A stretch of 64,000 bases of DNA from Desulfobacterales bacterium (GTDB lineage Bacteria; Desulfobacterota; Desulfobacteria; Desulfobacterales; SpSt-501). Shown here in pieces: positions 25,121 to 34,451 of the stretch. Under the pieces are notes generated by a model that saw only the letters and a program-made list of their open reading frames with translations, ran no database searches and had not been told where the DNA came from. Location of the stretch: the NCBI GenBank assembly GCA_030834695.1, contig JAUQXK010000127.1:1-64000 (forward strand). Reading direction: 5' to 3'. The position numbers were made by a program, and so were the translations under genes. Positions within the stretch are counted from its first letter, which is position 1, and the number at the start of each line of letters is the position of its first letter.

Positions 25121-25153
25121 GCGGGTCCGGCCCTGCGTTCTTCGCCGAAATGC

Positions 25154-25182
25154 TTGACACCCCCTGAATTCAAGGATAATTT
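25154..25182 (+). promoter_or_regulatory. Sigma-70 promoter for the riboswitch-kup transcript
   Basis: TTGACA at 25154-25159, 17-bp spacer, TAATTT at 25177-25182. Transcription would begin near 25189, about 20 bases before the aptamer's P1 stem. The -35 is consensus and the -10 moderate. Confidence 0.6.
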
Positions 25183-25208
25183 ACCGCCCGCCTAATTCCG
25201 GCCACCGG

Positions 25209-25363
25209 CCGGAAGCGGGGGACCCGTGACAGCGGGGCGAATCGCGAACCAGCGATGGGCAACCTCTTCGGCCCTATCCCTTCAGCTAACCTCGCCGGCA
25301 TCGATGAGGAGAACCTTCGGAGGAGACCGGAGGGGGACTTCTCCCGCATCCAACTTCCGGAGG
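25209..25363 (+). ncRNA. ydaO-type c-di-AMP riboswitch with translational expression platform
   Basis: Conserved ydaO landmarks appear in order: GGGGGACCC (25217-25225), GGGGCGAATC, GCGATGGG, CCCTATCCC and CAGCTAACCTCG. P1 is CCGGAAG (25209-25215) with CCTTCGG (25314-25320). CCTTCGG can instead pair with CCGGAGG (25327-25333), and CCGGAGG can alternatively pair with CTTCCGG (25354-25360), whose last two bases belong to the kup Shine-Dalgarno GGAGG (25359-25363). Ligand binding should therefore hide the ribosome binding site: c-di-AMP turns K+ uptake off. Class identification is from remembered consensus; the pairings are read directly. Confidence 0.9.
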
Positions 25364-25370
25364 CAACACC

Positions 25371-27311
25371 ATGCCCGATGTGCATGAGACCGGCTCGGAC
25401 GCATGTCCAGCGCCCGGCATAGCCGACTCGGCCCCCCCCCAACCGGTTCACGGAAATACCGCAGCGCTCGCTCTGGCGGCTCTCGGCGTCGTATACGGCG
25501 ACATCGGCACCAGCCCTCTCTATGCCGTCCGCGAATGCTTTAACGGCATACACGCCGTGGCCAGGACCGATGTCAACCTCTACGGCGTGGCATCGCTGAT
25601 TTTCTGGTCGCTGACCATCGTCGTAAGTATCAAGTATGTGGGGTTCATCCTCAAGGCCGACAACCGGGGCGAGGGCGGCATTTTCGCCTTGCTCGGCCTC
25701 ATCCTTGGGTCCACGAACCAACTCAAACCGAAGCTGCGATCCGCGATTATCGGAGGAGGCATCTTCGGCGCGGCTCTGCTTTACGGCGACGGCATCATCA
25801 CCCCATCCATATCGGTGCTATCCGCCATCGAAGGATTAGAAGTCGCCACCGAAGCGGCCAAGCCCCTCGTCGTTCCGTTGACGTGCATGGTGCTCGTGGC
25901 GCTCTTCAGCCTGCAAAAGCGCGGCACCGGAGGAGTCGGCAAGCTCTTCGGCCCCGTCATGATCATCTGGTTCTTGACGATCGCGGCGCTGGGACTGGGG
26001 GAGATCCTGAAATCGCCCCGCATTTTATTATCCCTCAACCCCTGGCACGCTTGGGAGTTCTTCAGCGCCAACCGCCTGCACGGATTCGTCGTTCTCGGAT
26101 CGGTCGTTCTGTGCATCACCGGCGGCGAGGCGCTCTACGCCGACCTGGGCCATTTCGGCCGCCGGGCCATTCGCATGAGCTGGCTGGGATTGGCCTGTCC
26201 GGCCCTGCTGCTCAATTATTTCGGCCAATGTGCCCTGCTGCTGGAAAATCCCGACGCAAGCTTCCACCCGTTCTATGGGTTGGTGCCGTCGGCCGCCCTC
26301 TATCCGATGGTGGCGTTGTCCACGATTGCCACCGTGATCGCCTCTCAGGCGCTGATCTCCGGAGCATTTTCGTTGACCCAACAGGCCATTCAGCTCGGCT
26401 TCAGCCCTCGAGTCCACATCGTGCACACATCGGCGGAAGTGAAGGGACAGATATACATCCCGGCCGTAAACTATGCCCTGCTGATCGCCTGCCTCGTACT
26501 GGTCCTGACCTTCAGGGAATCCAGCCGGCTCGCCGGTGCATACGGGCTCGCAGTGACCGCCACCATGGGGCTCACCTCGGTCCTTTACCTGGTTTCCGCG
26601 GTCCAGGTGTGGGGTTGGCCGCTGTGGAAGGCCGTGCCGCCGGTCGCCCTTTTCTTGCTTTTCGATGTAGGTTACTTCAGCGCCAATCTATTCAAGCTTT
26701 TTGACGGGGGCTGGATCACTCTGGCGGTTGCGTTCGCGATCACTATCATCTTCGCCTCATGGCGAAAGGGCCGTGAGGAGATGAAACGCCAGCTGTCCAC
26801 CGGTCTTATACCGCTGGAGGACTTCGTGGCCGACATTGAAAAGCATCCTCTGCCCCGGGTGCGCGGAACGGCGGTTTTTATGACCCTTTCGCCGACTGGA
26901 ACGCCGCCGACCCTCCTCCACCATGTCAAGCACAACCACATGCTTCATGAGCACGTGCTCCTGCTGACCATCCACTCGGTGGACTCGCCAAAGGTGGCGG
27001 ACAAGGATCGTTTGCGCCTCGAACGGCGGCCGGCGGGGTTCTACCGGCTCGTGGCCTGGTACGGTTACATGGAAGCCCCGAAAATTCCGGAAATCATGCG
27101 ATTGGCAGCCTGCTTTGGGCTGCCCCTTGAGCCAACCAAAACCACCTTTTATTTGGGCCGAGAAACCCTGTTGACCAACGGCACCTCCCCCATGCCGCGC
27201 TGGCGGAAAGCCCTTTTTGCATTCATGTCGCGCAACGCCGCCAATCCGGCAGGGTATTTCGGAATTCCGCCCAATCGTGTCGTCGAACTCGGGGCACAGG
27301 TCCGAATTTAG
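25371..27311 (+). CDS. kup: KUP-family potassium uptake transporter
   Basis: 646 residues. After a roughly 28-residue cytoplasmic tail comes the family signature GVVYGDIGTSPLYAVRECF. About twelve hydrophobic segments follow, and a C-terminal cytoplasmic domain starts near residue 470. Kup imports K+ with H+. Its leader is the c-di-AMP riboswitch, so expression should fall when c-di-AMP (a high-K+ signal) rises. The ktrB/ktrA pair follows 163 bp downstream, making this a potassium-uptake cluster. Confidence 0.95.
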   Translation: MPDVHETGSDACPAPGIADSAPPQPVHGNTAALALAALGVVYGDIGTSPLYAVRECFNGIHAVARTDVNLYGVASLIFWSLTIVVSIKYVGFILKADNRGEGGIFALLGLILGSTNQLKPKLRSAIIGGGIFGAALLYGDGIITPSISVLSAIEGLEVATEAAKPLVVPLTCMVLVALFSLQKRGTGGVGKLFGPVMIIWFLTIAALGLGEILKSPRILLSLNPWHAWEFFSANRLHGFVVLGSVVLCITGGEALYADLGHFGRRAIRMSWLGLACPALLLNYFGQCALLLENPDASFHPFYGLVPSAALYPMVALSTIATVIASQALISGAFSLTQQAIQLGFSPRVHIVHTSAEVKGQIYIPAVNYALLIACLVLVLTFRESSRLAGAYGLAVTATMGLTSVLYLVSAVQVWGWPLWKAVPPVALFLLFDVGYFSANLFKLFDGGWITLAVAFAITIIFASWRKGREEMKRQLSTGLIPLEDFVADIEKHPLPRVRGTAVFMTLSPTGTPPTLLHHVKHNHMLHEHVLLLTIHSVDSPKVADKDRLRLERRPAGFYRLVAWYGYMEAPKIPEIMRLAACFGLPLEPTKTTFYLGRETLLTNGTSPMPRWRKALFAFMSRNAANPAGYFGIPPNRVVELGAQVRI

Positions 27312-27327
27312 ACCTTGAACGAAAAAC

Positions 27328-27383
27328 GGCGGACCCCGCACCCCTTGCATCAGCTGCAGGATCGTTGACGCGGTGGGTCCGCC
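27328..27383. repeat. Inverted repeat between kup and ktrB
   Basis: GGCGGACCC (27328-27336) and GGGTCCGCC (27375-27383) form a perfect 9-bp stem around a 38-base loop. It starts 16 bp after the kup stop. There is no U-run, so it may be an RNA-stability or partial termination element that lowers downstream expression. Confidence 0.4.
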
Positions 27384-27474
27384 TTGATAAATTGTCGGCC
27401 CGAATTCACCGGAAAAAGATTAATCCTAACCGGCGGGCTACAGGTGGATGGAATCGCTTCGCGGCGGGACCCAT

Positions 27475-28884
27475 ATGACGATTTCAAAGCGCAACACGTC
27501 CGATCGACGTTCAAAAGCATCTTCGCATCCGGGGCCCTTTTTGTCCCGCCATTTTTCCCCCGAGCGAATTTTCATCCTGAGTTTCGCGGCGATAATCTTA
27601 TTGGGCGGTTTAGTGCTCTGGCTTCCGTTTTCCGCAGCCTCAAAACCTCTTTCGGCGGTCGATGCCCTGTTCACTTCGGCTTCGGCGGTGTGCGTGACCG
27701 GATTGGCTGCGATCGATCTGAGCCAAGACCTTTCGACCGCGGGCCAGGTGACCACCATCGTGCTCTTCCAGGTCGGCGGGCTGGGTATTCTAACGTTTTC
27801 GGCTTTATTTTTCGTCATCCTGGGCAAGGGGCTAGCCTCCAAGGAGCGCGACATCATGCAGTCCGCCTTTCTGTACGCGCCCCGCAGGGATCTGGCCACG
27901 ATTCTCAAGTTCGTCTTCCTGTCAACCTTCCTGTACGAAGCCGCGGGGACGCTGCTGCTGTGGACCCGCCTGCTGCGCGATTTTCCGCCCGGCGAGGCGC
28001 TTTTTCACGCCGTCTACCTCGCCATCTCGGCTTTCAACAACTGCGGCTACACCCTGTTCAGCGACGGCCTCGTCGCTTACCAGGGAGACCCGATCGTCAA
28101 CCTGACGATCATGACGCTCATCGTAGCCGGCGGGATCGGTTTCGTGGTGCATTACGAGCTGCACATGCGTTTTTTCGGTAAACAGCGGCGGCTGTCGGTT
28201 CATACCAAGGTCGTCCTGTTCGCAACCGGCATCCTGATCATCGGCGGCGCGGTATTGTTCTTTGTTTTCGAGAACCAGCGGGTTCTGAAAGACCTCCCGT
28301 GGCAGAACCGGGTGCTGGCGTCCCTGTTTCAATCCATCACCCCGCGCACGGCCGGTTTCAGCACGGTGGACATCGGCTTGCTCGCCAATGAGACCATCCT
28401 GCTGATGATCACCCTGATGTTTATCGGCGCCTCGCCGGGCTCCACCGGCGGAGGCGTCAAGACTACCAGCGCGAGCCTGCTGCTGCTGATCATGTGGAGC
28501 CGCCTGCGAGGTCGCGAGGACGTAAACGTTTTCAACCGCACCATTCCCCGGGAGCTCCTGCAGCGCACGATTTCGATCATTCTGGCGGCGACGCTGTCCA
28601 TCTGCTTCATCATGTCGATCCTGCTGTTGACGGCCGATCACGGCGGCGCCCCGGCCGAAAGCCGCCATCGCTTCGTCGAGTATGTTTTCGAAACCACATC
28701 GGCGTTTGCGACCGTGGGGCTTTCCATGAATTTGACCCCGAGTCTGAACACCCCTCAGAAGCTGGCCATCATCCTGATGATGTTTGCCGGCCGCGTAGGA
28801 CCGCTGACCCTGGCCTTCTCACTGGCCCGCATGGTCACGAAAAAAAGCTTCACCTACGCCGAAGAAGGGGTCATGGTGGGATAA
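27475..28884 (+). CDS. ktrB: K+ transporter membrane subunit, KtrB/TrkH family
   Basis: 469 residues from ATG 27475 (GCGGGAC upstream); ATG 27448 would add nine residues. The four selectivity-filter P-loops characteristic of the superfamily are visible: SAVCVTGLA, FNNCGYTLF, TPRTAGFST and SAFATVGLS. About eight transmembrane helices surround them. This subunit forms the ion pore, gated by the cytoplasmic RCK ring encoded by the next gene 12 bp downstream. Length and filter sequence favour KtrB over the longer TrkH. Confidence 0.9.
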   Translation: MTISKRNTSDRRSKASSHPGPFLSRHFSPERIFILSFAAIILLGGLVLWLPFSAASKPLSAVDALFTSASAVCVTGLAAIDLSQDLSTAGQVTTIVLFQVGGLGILTFSALFFVILGKGLASKERDIMQSAFLYAPRRDLATILKFVFLSTFLYEAAGTLLLWTRLLRDFPPGEALFHAVYLAISAFNNCGYTLFSDGLVAYQGDPIVNLTIMTLIVAGGIGFVVHYELHMRFFGKQRRLSVHTKVVLFATGILIIGGAVLFFVFENQRVLKDLPWQNRVLASLFQSITPRTAGFSTVDIGLLANETILLMITLMFIGASPGSTGGGVKTTSASLLLLIMWSRLRGREDVNVFNRTIPRELLQRTISIILAATLSICFIMSILLLTADHGGAPAESRHRFVEYVFETTSAFATVGLSMNLTPSLNTPQKLAIILMMFAGRVGPLTLAFSLARMVTKKSFTYAEEGVMVG

Positions 28885-28896
28885 GGAGGCTGTAGC

Positions 28897-29544
28897 ATGA
28901 AACGCGTCGTGGTGGTCGGATTGGGTATTTTCGGATCTCAACTGGCCCGCCAGCTCTACGAAAAAGGAATCGAGGTCATCGCGATCGACAAGAACCGGGA
29001 CGTCGTTCAGAAAATCAAGGACCACAGCACCAAGGCGGTGCTGGCCGATGCCACGGACAAGGAGGTGCTCGAATCCATCGGGATCGACGCGCAAGACACT
29101 GTGGTCATCTCCTTTGGAGAGGATCTCTCGGCCAGCACGTTGTTGACGCTCTATCTGAGGGAATTGAAGGTCAAGGAAATCATCGTCAAGGTGCCGAACG
29201 AGGACTATAAGCGCATCCTGCTCAAGGTGGGCGCCAGCGAGGCCATCATTCCCGAACGCGAAATGGCCAACAAAGTGGCGCGCAGCATCATCTCACCGAA
29301 CGTCCTGGAGTATCTGCCGATTTCCGAGGACTTCACCATCTGCGAACTGGCCCCGCCCACGGCCTTCATCGGGAAGAGCCTCGCCGAACTCGACCTGCGG
29401 AAAAAATATCAACTGCAGGTGATCGCCATCCGCGATGTGCTTTCGGAGAGCCTGCAGCTGGTGCCCCGCGCCAGTTCGATCATCAAGGACAGCGATGTGC
29501 TGGTGATCATCGGCCGGGAAGAGGACATCCAGAGAGTCAAATAG
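28897..29544 (+). CDS. ktrA: K+ uptake regulatory subunit, KtrA/TrkA RCK protein
   Basis: 215 residues. The RCK-N Rossmann domain shows VVGLGIFGSQLA and the ribose-binding acidic residue in VIAIDKN. The RCK-C domain starts near residue 135. One RCK unit, rather than TrkA's two, identifies it as KtrA. The octameric ring binds ATP/ADP to gate KtrB; RCK-C domains of KtrA are known c-di-AMP targets in Gram-positives. With the upstream riboswitch, c-di-AMP may act twice on this cluster (inference). AAGGAGG precedes the ATG. Confidence 0.92.
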   Translation: MKRVVVVGLGIFGSQLARQLYEKGIEVIAIDKNRDVVQKIKDHSTKAVLADATDKEVLESIGIDAQDTVVISFGEDLSASTLLTLYLRELKVKEIIVKVPNEDYKRILLKVGASEAIIPEREMANKVARSIISPNVLEYLPISEDFTICELAPPTAFIGKSLAELDLRKKYQLQVIAIRDVLSESLQLVPRASSIIKDSDVLVIIGREEDIQRVK

Positions 29545-29566
29545 GATGGCTTCGTAAAGAGGCCAA

Positions 29567-30382
29567 TTAGGGAAACTGGCCGCAGAACCAGTCGATGAGC
29601 TTGCGGGCGATGCTGATGGGCGGCGGGATTTCCGGCAGCCGGTCCGCGCGGAACCAACCGGCGTCGGTGATCTCCGCCGGGTTGACGCGGATGTCGCCGG
29701 CTGCATGCTCCGCGGTGAAAGCCACCATGAGCGAATCCGGAAACGGCCAGGGCTGGCTCCCGAAATAGCGGATGTTACGGATCTCCAGGCCGGTTTCCTC
29801 GAACACCTCGCGCTGCACGCATTCCTCCAGGGTCTCCCCGGGTTCCACGAACCCGGCCAGCACGCTGTAGAATTTTACCGGAAATCGCGCGGCATGCGCC
29901 AGGAGCAGCTGCCGCTCCTTGACGACCGCCACGATGATGGCCGGCGACACGCGCGGATGGTTCATCAAACCGCAACCCGGGCAGAGTTTGGCCCGCTCCT
30001 GGGGGTGATCCTCGGTGCGGGCTCCGCAACGGCCGCAGAAGCAATGGTTGCGGTGCCAGTGCACCAACTGCCCGGCACGTCCGGCCACCCAGATCAGGTC
30101 CTCCTCCATCCGGCCGAACAGCTCTCTTAATCCTTTCCAGGCAAAGCCGAGCGGCGCCGGCGTATCCGGCGCGAAGCTGACGGCCCAGCAGGCCGATCCG
30201 TTCCAGTCGCCGAAGTAATGCTGCCAGACCGGGCCGATGCCAAGCCCGGCCAGGTCTTCACGGGCTGGTATCAACGGCGTTCCGTCAGCCTGCTTCACGA
30301 GAACTTTGCCCGATTCGAAACCAAACCACAGCGCGCGCGGCGCCGGCTCTGTACCTGTCTTGAACCCGGAAACAAACGGCAT
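29567..30382 (-). CDS. nudC: NAD+ diphosphatase, NudC-type Nudix hydrolase
   Basis: 271 residues from the ATG at 30382 (GGGAG about ten bases upstream). A four-Cys zinc site (CGRCGAR and CPGCGLMNHPR) precedes the Nudix box GFVEPGETLEE-REVFEETGLE. The array SQPWPFPDS after the box is the NudC signature. These enzymes hydrolyse NADH/NAD+ to NMN(H) and AMP and can decap NAD-capped RNA. The open frame continues well upstream, but without family similarity. It follows the DadA-like gene on the same strand. Confidence 0.92.
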   Translation of the reverse strand: MPFVSGFKTGTEPAPRALWFGFESGKVLVKQADGTPLIPAREDLAGLGIGPVWQHYFGDWNGSACWAVSFAPDTPAPLGFAWKGLRELFGRMEEDLIWVAGRAGQLVHWHRNHCFCGRCGARTEDHPQERAKLCPGCGLMNHPRVSPAIIVAVVKERQLLLAHAARFPVKFYSVLAGFVEPGETLEECVQREVFEETGLEIRNIRYFGSQPWPFPDSLMVAFTAEHAAGDIRVNPAEITDAGWFRADRLPEIPPPISIARKLIDWFCGQFP

Positions 30383-30417
30383 GATACAATGACTCCCAAC
30401 GCGCGGAACGGCTTTTG

Positions 30418-31704
30418 TTAGCGGCGCCCGACGCGAAACGGCGAAGGATCGATGTGGGGCGTCTGCCCGCAGATCATCTCCTGCACCAGCTTGCCCGTGG
30501 CCGGCGCCGCCGTAATGCCGAGCATGCCGTGGCCGGTCGCGACCCAAAGGTTGCGGAAGCCGGGAGCCGGCCCGATCAGCGGCAGGTCGTCGAAGGTCAT
30601 GGGCCGCAATCCGGTCCACTCCTCGACCACGGCGCTCCCGACCGGTTCCCTTAAATAGTCGGCCGCTGCAGCAGTCAACGCGGCAAAGCGCCGCGGATCC
30701 GGCGGGGCGGCAAACCCCGAAAACTCCATGGTCCCGCCGAGACGGTAGCCGCTCGGCCAGGGGGTGGCGACCACTCGTCGCTCGGAAAAGCTGCAGGGAA
30801 TCCGCGGGCACACGGCAGGGCGGGTCATGGTCATGCTGTAGCCTTTGCCCGGCTGCAGCGGCAGCCGCAGTTTGAGTTGAGCCGCCACGGGCGCCGACCA
30901 GGCCCCTGCGGCCAGCACCACCTCACGGGCTTCGAATTCCGCGCGGTTCGTGACGGCCGCCGCGATGCGGTCCCCCGCCCGGCGAAACCCGACCAGGCGG
31001 CATCCCTCTTCGATGGTCACCCCGGACCGGGTCAAAACCTGCTTCCAGGATTGAAGCAGTCGGTCCGGCCGCAGGTGGCTGTCCGTGCGATGATGCCAGG
31101 CCCCGAAGACATCCTCGCGCAGCGCCGGCTCAGCCGCTTGCAGCGCTTTTCCAACGAGCGGTTCGGCGGCATGGCCGAACGGGCGCAGACGATCGTTCTT
31201 GGCTTCGTACGCCCGCATCGCCTTTTCGCCCCGGCAAACAATGAGAACCCCCCGCCGTTCATACTCTCCCTCCAGTCCATGGTCCCGGAACAGCTCCTGA
31301 AACAGCCCGTCCGAACTGCCCAGGAGCGCCGCCCGCGCGGGGATGGCGTGGCGCAGGTGCCCCTCCCGGCACATCCCGGCAAACCGCAGCAGCCAGATCA
31401 GCAGGCTGACGTCGAGCGCCGGCTTCACATAGAGCGGCGAGGACGTCCGCAGCAGGCCGGATATTTCTTTTTGCACGACGCCCGGCGCGCACATCGGCAG
31501 CAGGTAGCTGACAACCACCAGCCCGCAGTTGCCGTGCGAGGCGCCGGCGCCGATCCGTTCCTGTTCGATCAGGCGTACCGCGCGGCCGGCTTGCGCCAGG
31601 TAATGCGCGCAGGCCATGCCGATCACCCCACCGCCGATGACCAAGACGTCGCTGGACCTTGACGCGCGCCATCTCACGAGGCCGTCTGTTGATTCGCTAT
31701 TCAT
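30418..31704 (-). CDS. FAD-dependent D-amino-acid dehydrogenase-like oxidoreductase
   Basis: 428 residues from the ATG at 31704. The dinucleotide-binding motif is VLVIGGGVIGMACAHYLA. A DAO-family substrate domain follows, and the C-terminal FAD contact is ATGHGMLGITAAPATGK. This is the DadA/glycine oxidase branch, which oxidises D- or N-substituted amino acids and passes electrons to the membrane pool. The substrate is not resolved. It is 35 bp upstream of nudC and probably co-transcribed. Confidence 0.8.
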   Translation of the reverse strand: MNSESTDGLVRWRASRSSDVLVIGGGVIGMACAHYLAQAGRAVRLIEQERIGAGASHGNCGLVVVSYLLPMCAPGVVQKEISGLLRTSSPLYVKPALDVSLLIWLLRFAGMCREGHLRHAIPARAALLGSSDGLFQELFRDHGLEGEYERRGVLIVCRGEKAMRAYEAKNDRLRPFGHAAEPLVGKALQAAEPALREDVFGAWHHRTDSHLRPDRLLQSWKQVLTRSGVTIEEGCRLVGFRRAGDRIAAAVTNRAEFEAREVVLAAGAWSAPVAAQLKLRLPLQPGKGYSMTMTRPAVCPRIPCSFSERRVVATPWPSGYRLGGTMEFSGFAAPPDPRRFAALTAAAADYLREPVGSAVVEEWTGLRPMTFDDLPLIGPAPGFRNLWVATGHGMLGITAAPATGKLVQEMICGQTPHIDPSPFRVGRR

Positions 31705-31961
31705 CCGTTCACCTGGCGGTCGCAGGGCCGGGACGTGGCAACCGCCTGTTTCGATCGATTTGACAGGACTCCGCCTTTTTGCCATACCTTGCCCTCGCGA
31801 GTCACACTATTTGTAAAAGCGTCAACGCCCGATCGAGGAGCACGGTCATGGTTCAAGCTGGGGTTGGAAAAATATCGAAAACCGGTCCGAACGCCTTCAT
31901 GGAACTCTCCCGGATGCATCGCGCCCGTGTCGCGCCGCGTGCGCGCAGGCGGGCGTGACCG

Positions 31962-32525
31962 ATGTTGGACGCCGGTACCCTCCTGACCGGGATCCTGATC
32001 TTCCTGGCTCGGATCTGCGACGTTTCGCTCGGCACGGTGCGAACTATCGTCACCGTCCAGGGCAGAGGGGTTGTCGCCTTTTTCCTCGCCATCTTCGAGA
32101 TTCTGATCTGGATCACCGTCATCAGCACGGTGGTGCAGAAGGTGGCGTCGCAGCCGATCCTCGCCTTGTTCTACGCTCTGGGTTTCGCCACCGGCAATCT
32201 GGTTGGAATCGCCGTCGAACGCAAAATCGCCCTGGGCTTCATGATTCTGAGGGTGTTTACCCGAACCGCCGGACGGGCGTTGACCGAACGGCTGCGCGCC
32301 ATGGGCCAGCCGGTGACGGTGTTCCAGGGCGAGGGCATGCGGGGGCCCGTGGATGAGCTCACCATCGCCTGCCGGCGCCGCGACCTGGCTCGCATCCTAT
32401 CCATCGTCAACAAAGAAGATCCCGAAGCCTTCTACATCACGGAGATGGCGCGCGATGTGTGCCGGACGATCCGCCCGCTGTCCACCGAATGCAGCGGCTG
32501 GCGATCGGTGTTCAAGCGCAAATGA
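31962..32525 (+). CDS. UPF0316/DUF2179-family membrane protein
   Basis: 187 residues with three hydrophobic segments (within residues 5-75), the signature RICDVSLGTVRTIVTVQGR, and a soluble C-terminal domain of the DUF2179 type (ERLRAMGQPVTVFQGEG). The family is common in Firmicutes and deltaproteobacteria; its function is not established. It diverges from the DadA-like gene with 257 bp between; no riboswitch or repeat was seen in that gap. Confidence 0.8.
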   Translation: MLDAGTLLTGILIFLARICDVSLGTVRTIVTVQGRGVVAFFLAIFEILIWITVISTVVQKVASQPILALFYALGFATGNLVGIAVERKIALGFMILRVFTRTAGRALTERLRAMGQPVTVFQGEGMRGPVDELTIACRRRDLARILSIVNKEDPEAFYITEMARDVCRTIRPLSTECSGWRSVFKRK

Positions 32526-32549
32526 AACCCCGCGGCCGGTGGCGCCGCT

Positions 32550-34118
32550 TCATCGGTGGGCTTCGCCCGGCAGACCTCCCCGCATGGCAGCGATCAGCTT
32601 CTGCTTGATCTGCCACACTTTCTCGGTGAGCGACACGTGATAGATATGCGGGTTCATCAGCCGCTTGACCCCCGGATCGAGCCGCTCCATGTCGGCCTGG
32701 CGAAGGGCGCGGATCTGCCCGATGGTCGGGCTTTCGACGGTTCTTCGCCCCTCCCGGAGCACATCGACGAGCAATGCTTCGATCTCGAGTAAATCCTTCG
32801 GAATGAGAAATCGCTTGAGGCTGGATTCGGTCATGTGCCGGAGAACGATTTTCGGCAGATCCGCCGGCACTTCGTCCTTGGCGCTCAACAGATCGGCGGT
32901 GGCCTTGCCGCGCCGGTCATACAAGCGCCAGGCGCGCTTGTCACCCGGGTTGGGGATCTTCGAGGGCGAATCGGAGAGCTTCATGGCCGGCACCCACCGG
33001 GAGTCCCGCCGCAGGGCCACCAGCTTGTAGACACCGTTCAGGGCCGAGTCGCCGGCCGAGGTCACCAAGCGGGTGCCGACCCCGAACGCCAGGCGCCGGA
33101 TGAGACGATCCGCATCCAGCCCGTTGCGGGCCGATTCCTGGCCGATCTGGGTGAGGATCTGCCAGATGCTGAGTTCGTCCAGCTCGTTCGAAAGCACGAT
33201 CGTGGTATCGGGGAAGCCGGCCTCGTCCAGCATCCGCGCCGCCTGAATGCTGAGATGGGCGAGATCGCCGGAGTCCAGACGGATGCCGATGGGCGTATGC
33301 CCTCTGCCTTTCAGCTCCTCGAACACTTTAATGGCGTTGGGAATGCCGCTGCCGAGCGTATCGATGGTGTCCACCAGCAGAATGCAGTCATCCGGATAGG
33401 TCTCGGCAAAGGCCCGGAACGCGTCCAGTTCGGTCATTCCCAGTGCCAGAAACGCCTGCACCATGCTGTGGGCGTGGGTGCCCTTGGGCTCCAGTCCGAG
33501 AGCATGCGAGATCCCCACATTGGAGCTGAAATCCGCCCCGCCGATCAGCGCCGCGCGCGCTCCCGCGGTGACCCCCTTGCCGTGGCCGCGGCGGGCGCCG
33601 AACTCGATGATCAGCTGGCCGCGGCTGCTCTCACGGATGCGCGCGGCCTTGGTGGCGATCAGGGTCTGGTAGTTGAGGTGGTTGAGCAGCGAGGTTTCCA
33701 GAATCTGGCCGGCGGCCAAAGGGCCGGTGACGACCGCCAACGGCACGTTGGGATGGACCACGCGGCCCTCCGGGATCGCCCGGATGGAAAGCCCGTCGAA
33801 GTTGCCGTTTTTTTCAAGCCATCCGATAAAGTCCGCGCTGAAAACCGGGGTCCCGGCACGCCCGGTTTGAGACCGCAGGCAGTCCAGCTCCGCGGACCGG
33901 AACCGGGCCGTCTGCATCCAGTTCAACAGCCAATCCAGGCCGGCGGCGATGCAGTAACCGGCCTTATGGGCACCGTAGTCCGGGTAGTCGCGGAAGAAAT
34001 AGTCGAACTGCGCAGGTTTTTCGTGCAGGCCCAAACGATAGTACATCTGGGCCATGGTGAACTGGTATTCGTCGGTGAAGAGGATGCCTTCGGCCAATTG
34101 CTGCTGAGCTGTGTTCAT
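32550..34118 (-). CDS. pncB: Nicotinate phosphoribosyltransferase
   Basis: 522 residues. The protein opens with [17 protein letters not shown], contains the substrate region [11 protein letters not shown] and the catalytic-His segment EPKGTHAHS, and the phosphate-binding part [12 protein letters not shown]. It converts nicotinate, PRPP and ATP to nicotinate mononucleotide in NAD salvage, which pairs logically with nudC 2 kb away. Its stop lies 24 bp from the convergent DUF2179 gene. Upstream is a large palindromic repeat. Confidence 0.92.
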   Translation of the reverse strand: MNTAQQQLAEGILFTDEYQFTMAQMYYRLGLHEKPAQFDYFFRDYPDYGAHKAGYCIAAGLDWLLNWMQTARFRSAELDCLRSQTGRAGTPVFSADFIGWLEKNGNFDGLSIRAIPEGRVVHPNVPLAVVTGPLAAGQILETSLLNHLNYQTLIATKAARIRESSRGQLIIEFGARRGHGKGVTAGARAALIGGADFSSNVGISHALGLEPKGTHAHSMVQAFLALGMTELDAFRAFAETYPDDCILLVDTIDTLGSGIPNAIKVFEELKGRGHTPIGIRLDSGDLAHLSIQAARMLDEAGFPDTTIVLSNELDELSIWQILTQIGQESARNGLDADRLIRRLAFGVGTRLVTSAGDSALNGVYKLVALRRDSRWVPAMKLSDSPSKIPNPGDKRAWRLYDRRGKATADLLSAKDEVPADLPKIVLRHMTESSLKRFLIPKDLLEIEALLVDVLREGRRTVESPTIGQIRALRQADMERLDPGVKRLMNPHIYHVSLTEKVWQIKQKLIAAMRGGLPGEAHR

Positions 34119-34158
34119 GGCGGATATTTACCGAATGGAACCGGAGAATTCAATTAAA

Positions 34159-34450
34159 TATTACTCCGGCACGTGGTACAACTTGAGCCAGGGTCCGGCG
34201 GGGCGGGTTTTCAGCCGCAGCCCACCGCGACCATCCGATCAACGAACCAGCGGACGGCAGCAAGCCCGCTTCATGCTTGTCCGGACAGTCCCGGAGGACC
34301 GATGCCCACGCAGCCGCCGGCCGTCTCTGCCTGTCTGCAATTCCTCTAGACGGCTTAAGGGCGTGGCCGAGTTGCCTGAAAATTTGGTTGCGGCGCGCTG
34401 CGGCCGAAAACCCGCCCTGCCGATGAGTGATGTAGTTGAATTAGACATCT
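34159..34450. repeat. Large palindromic copy C of the dispersed element
   Basis: Left arm 34159-34232 begins with TATTACTCCGGC and contains GGGGCGGGTTTTCAGCCGCAG and ends CCGCGACC. The right arm, about 34385-34450, begins GGTTGCGGCGCGCTGCGGCC with AAAACCCGCCC and is its imperfect reverse complement. About 150 bp of unrelated sequence separate them. The right terminus has decayed and runs up to the mlaA stop codon. This occupies the whole 333-bp gap between pncB and mlaA; no gene is visible in it. Confidence 0.7.
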
Positions 34451-34451
34451 T

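Noticed and set aside
27384-28181. 265-residue frame overlapping the start of ktrB
   Set aside because: It overlaps the KtrB frame, which has all four K+ filter motifs; the alternative is arginine/proline-rich and without similarity.
30383-30811. N-terminal extension of NudC from an upstream start
   Set aside because: The added residues have arginine-rich out-of-frame composition and overlap the DadA-like gene; the NudC fold begins at the ATG at 30382 with a suitable ribosome binding site.
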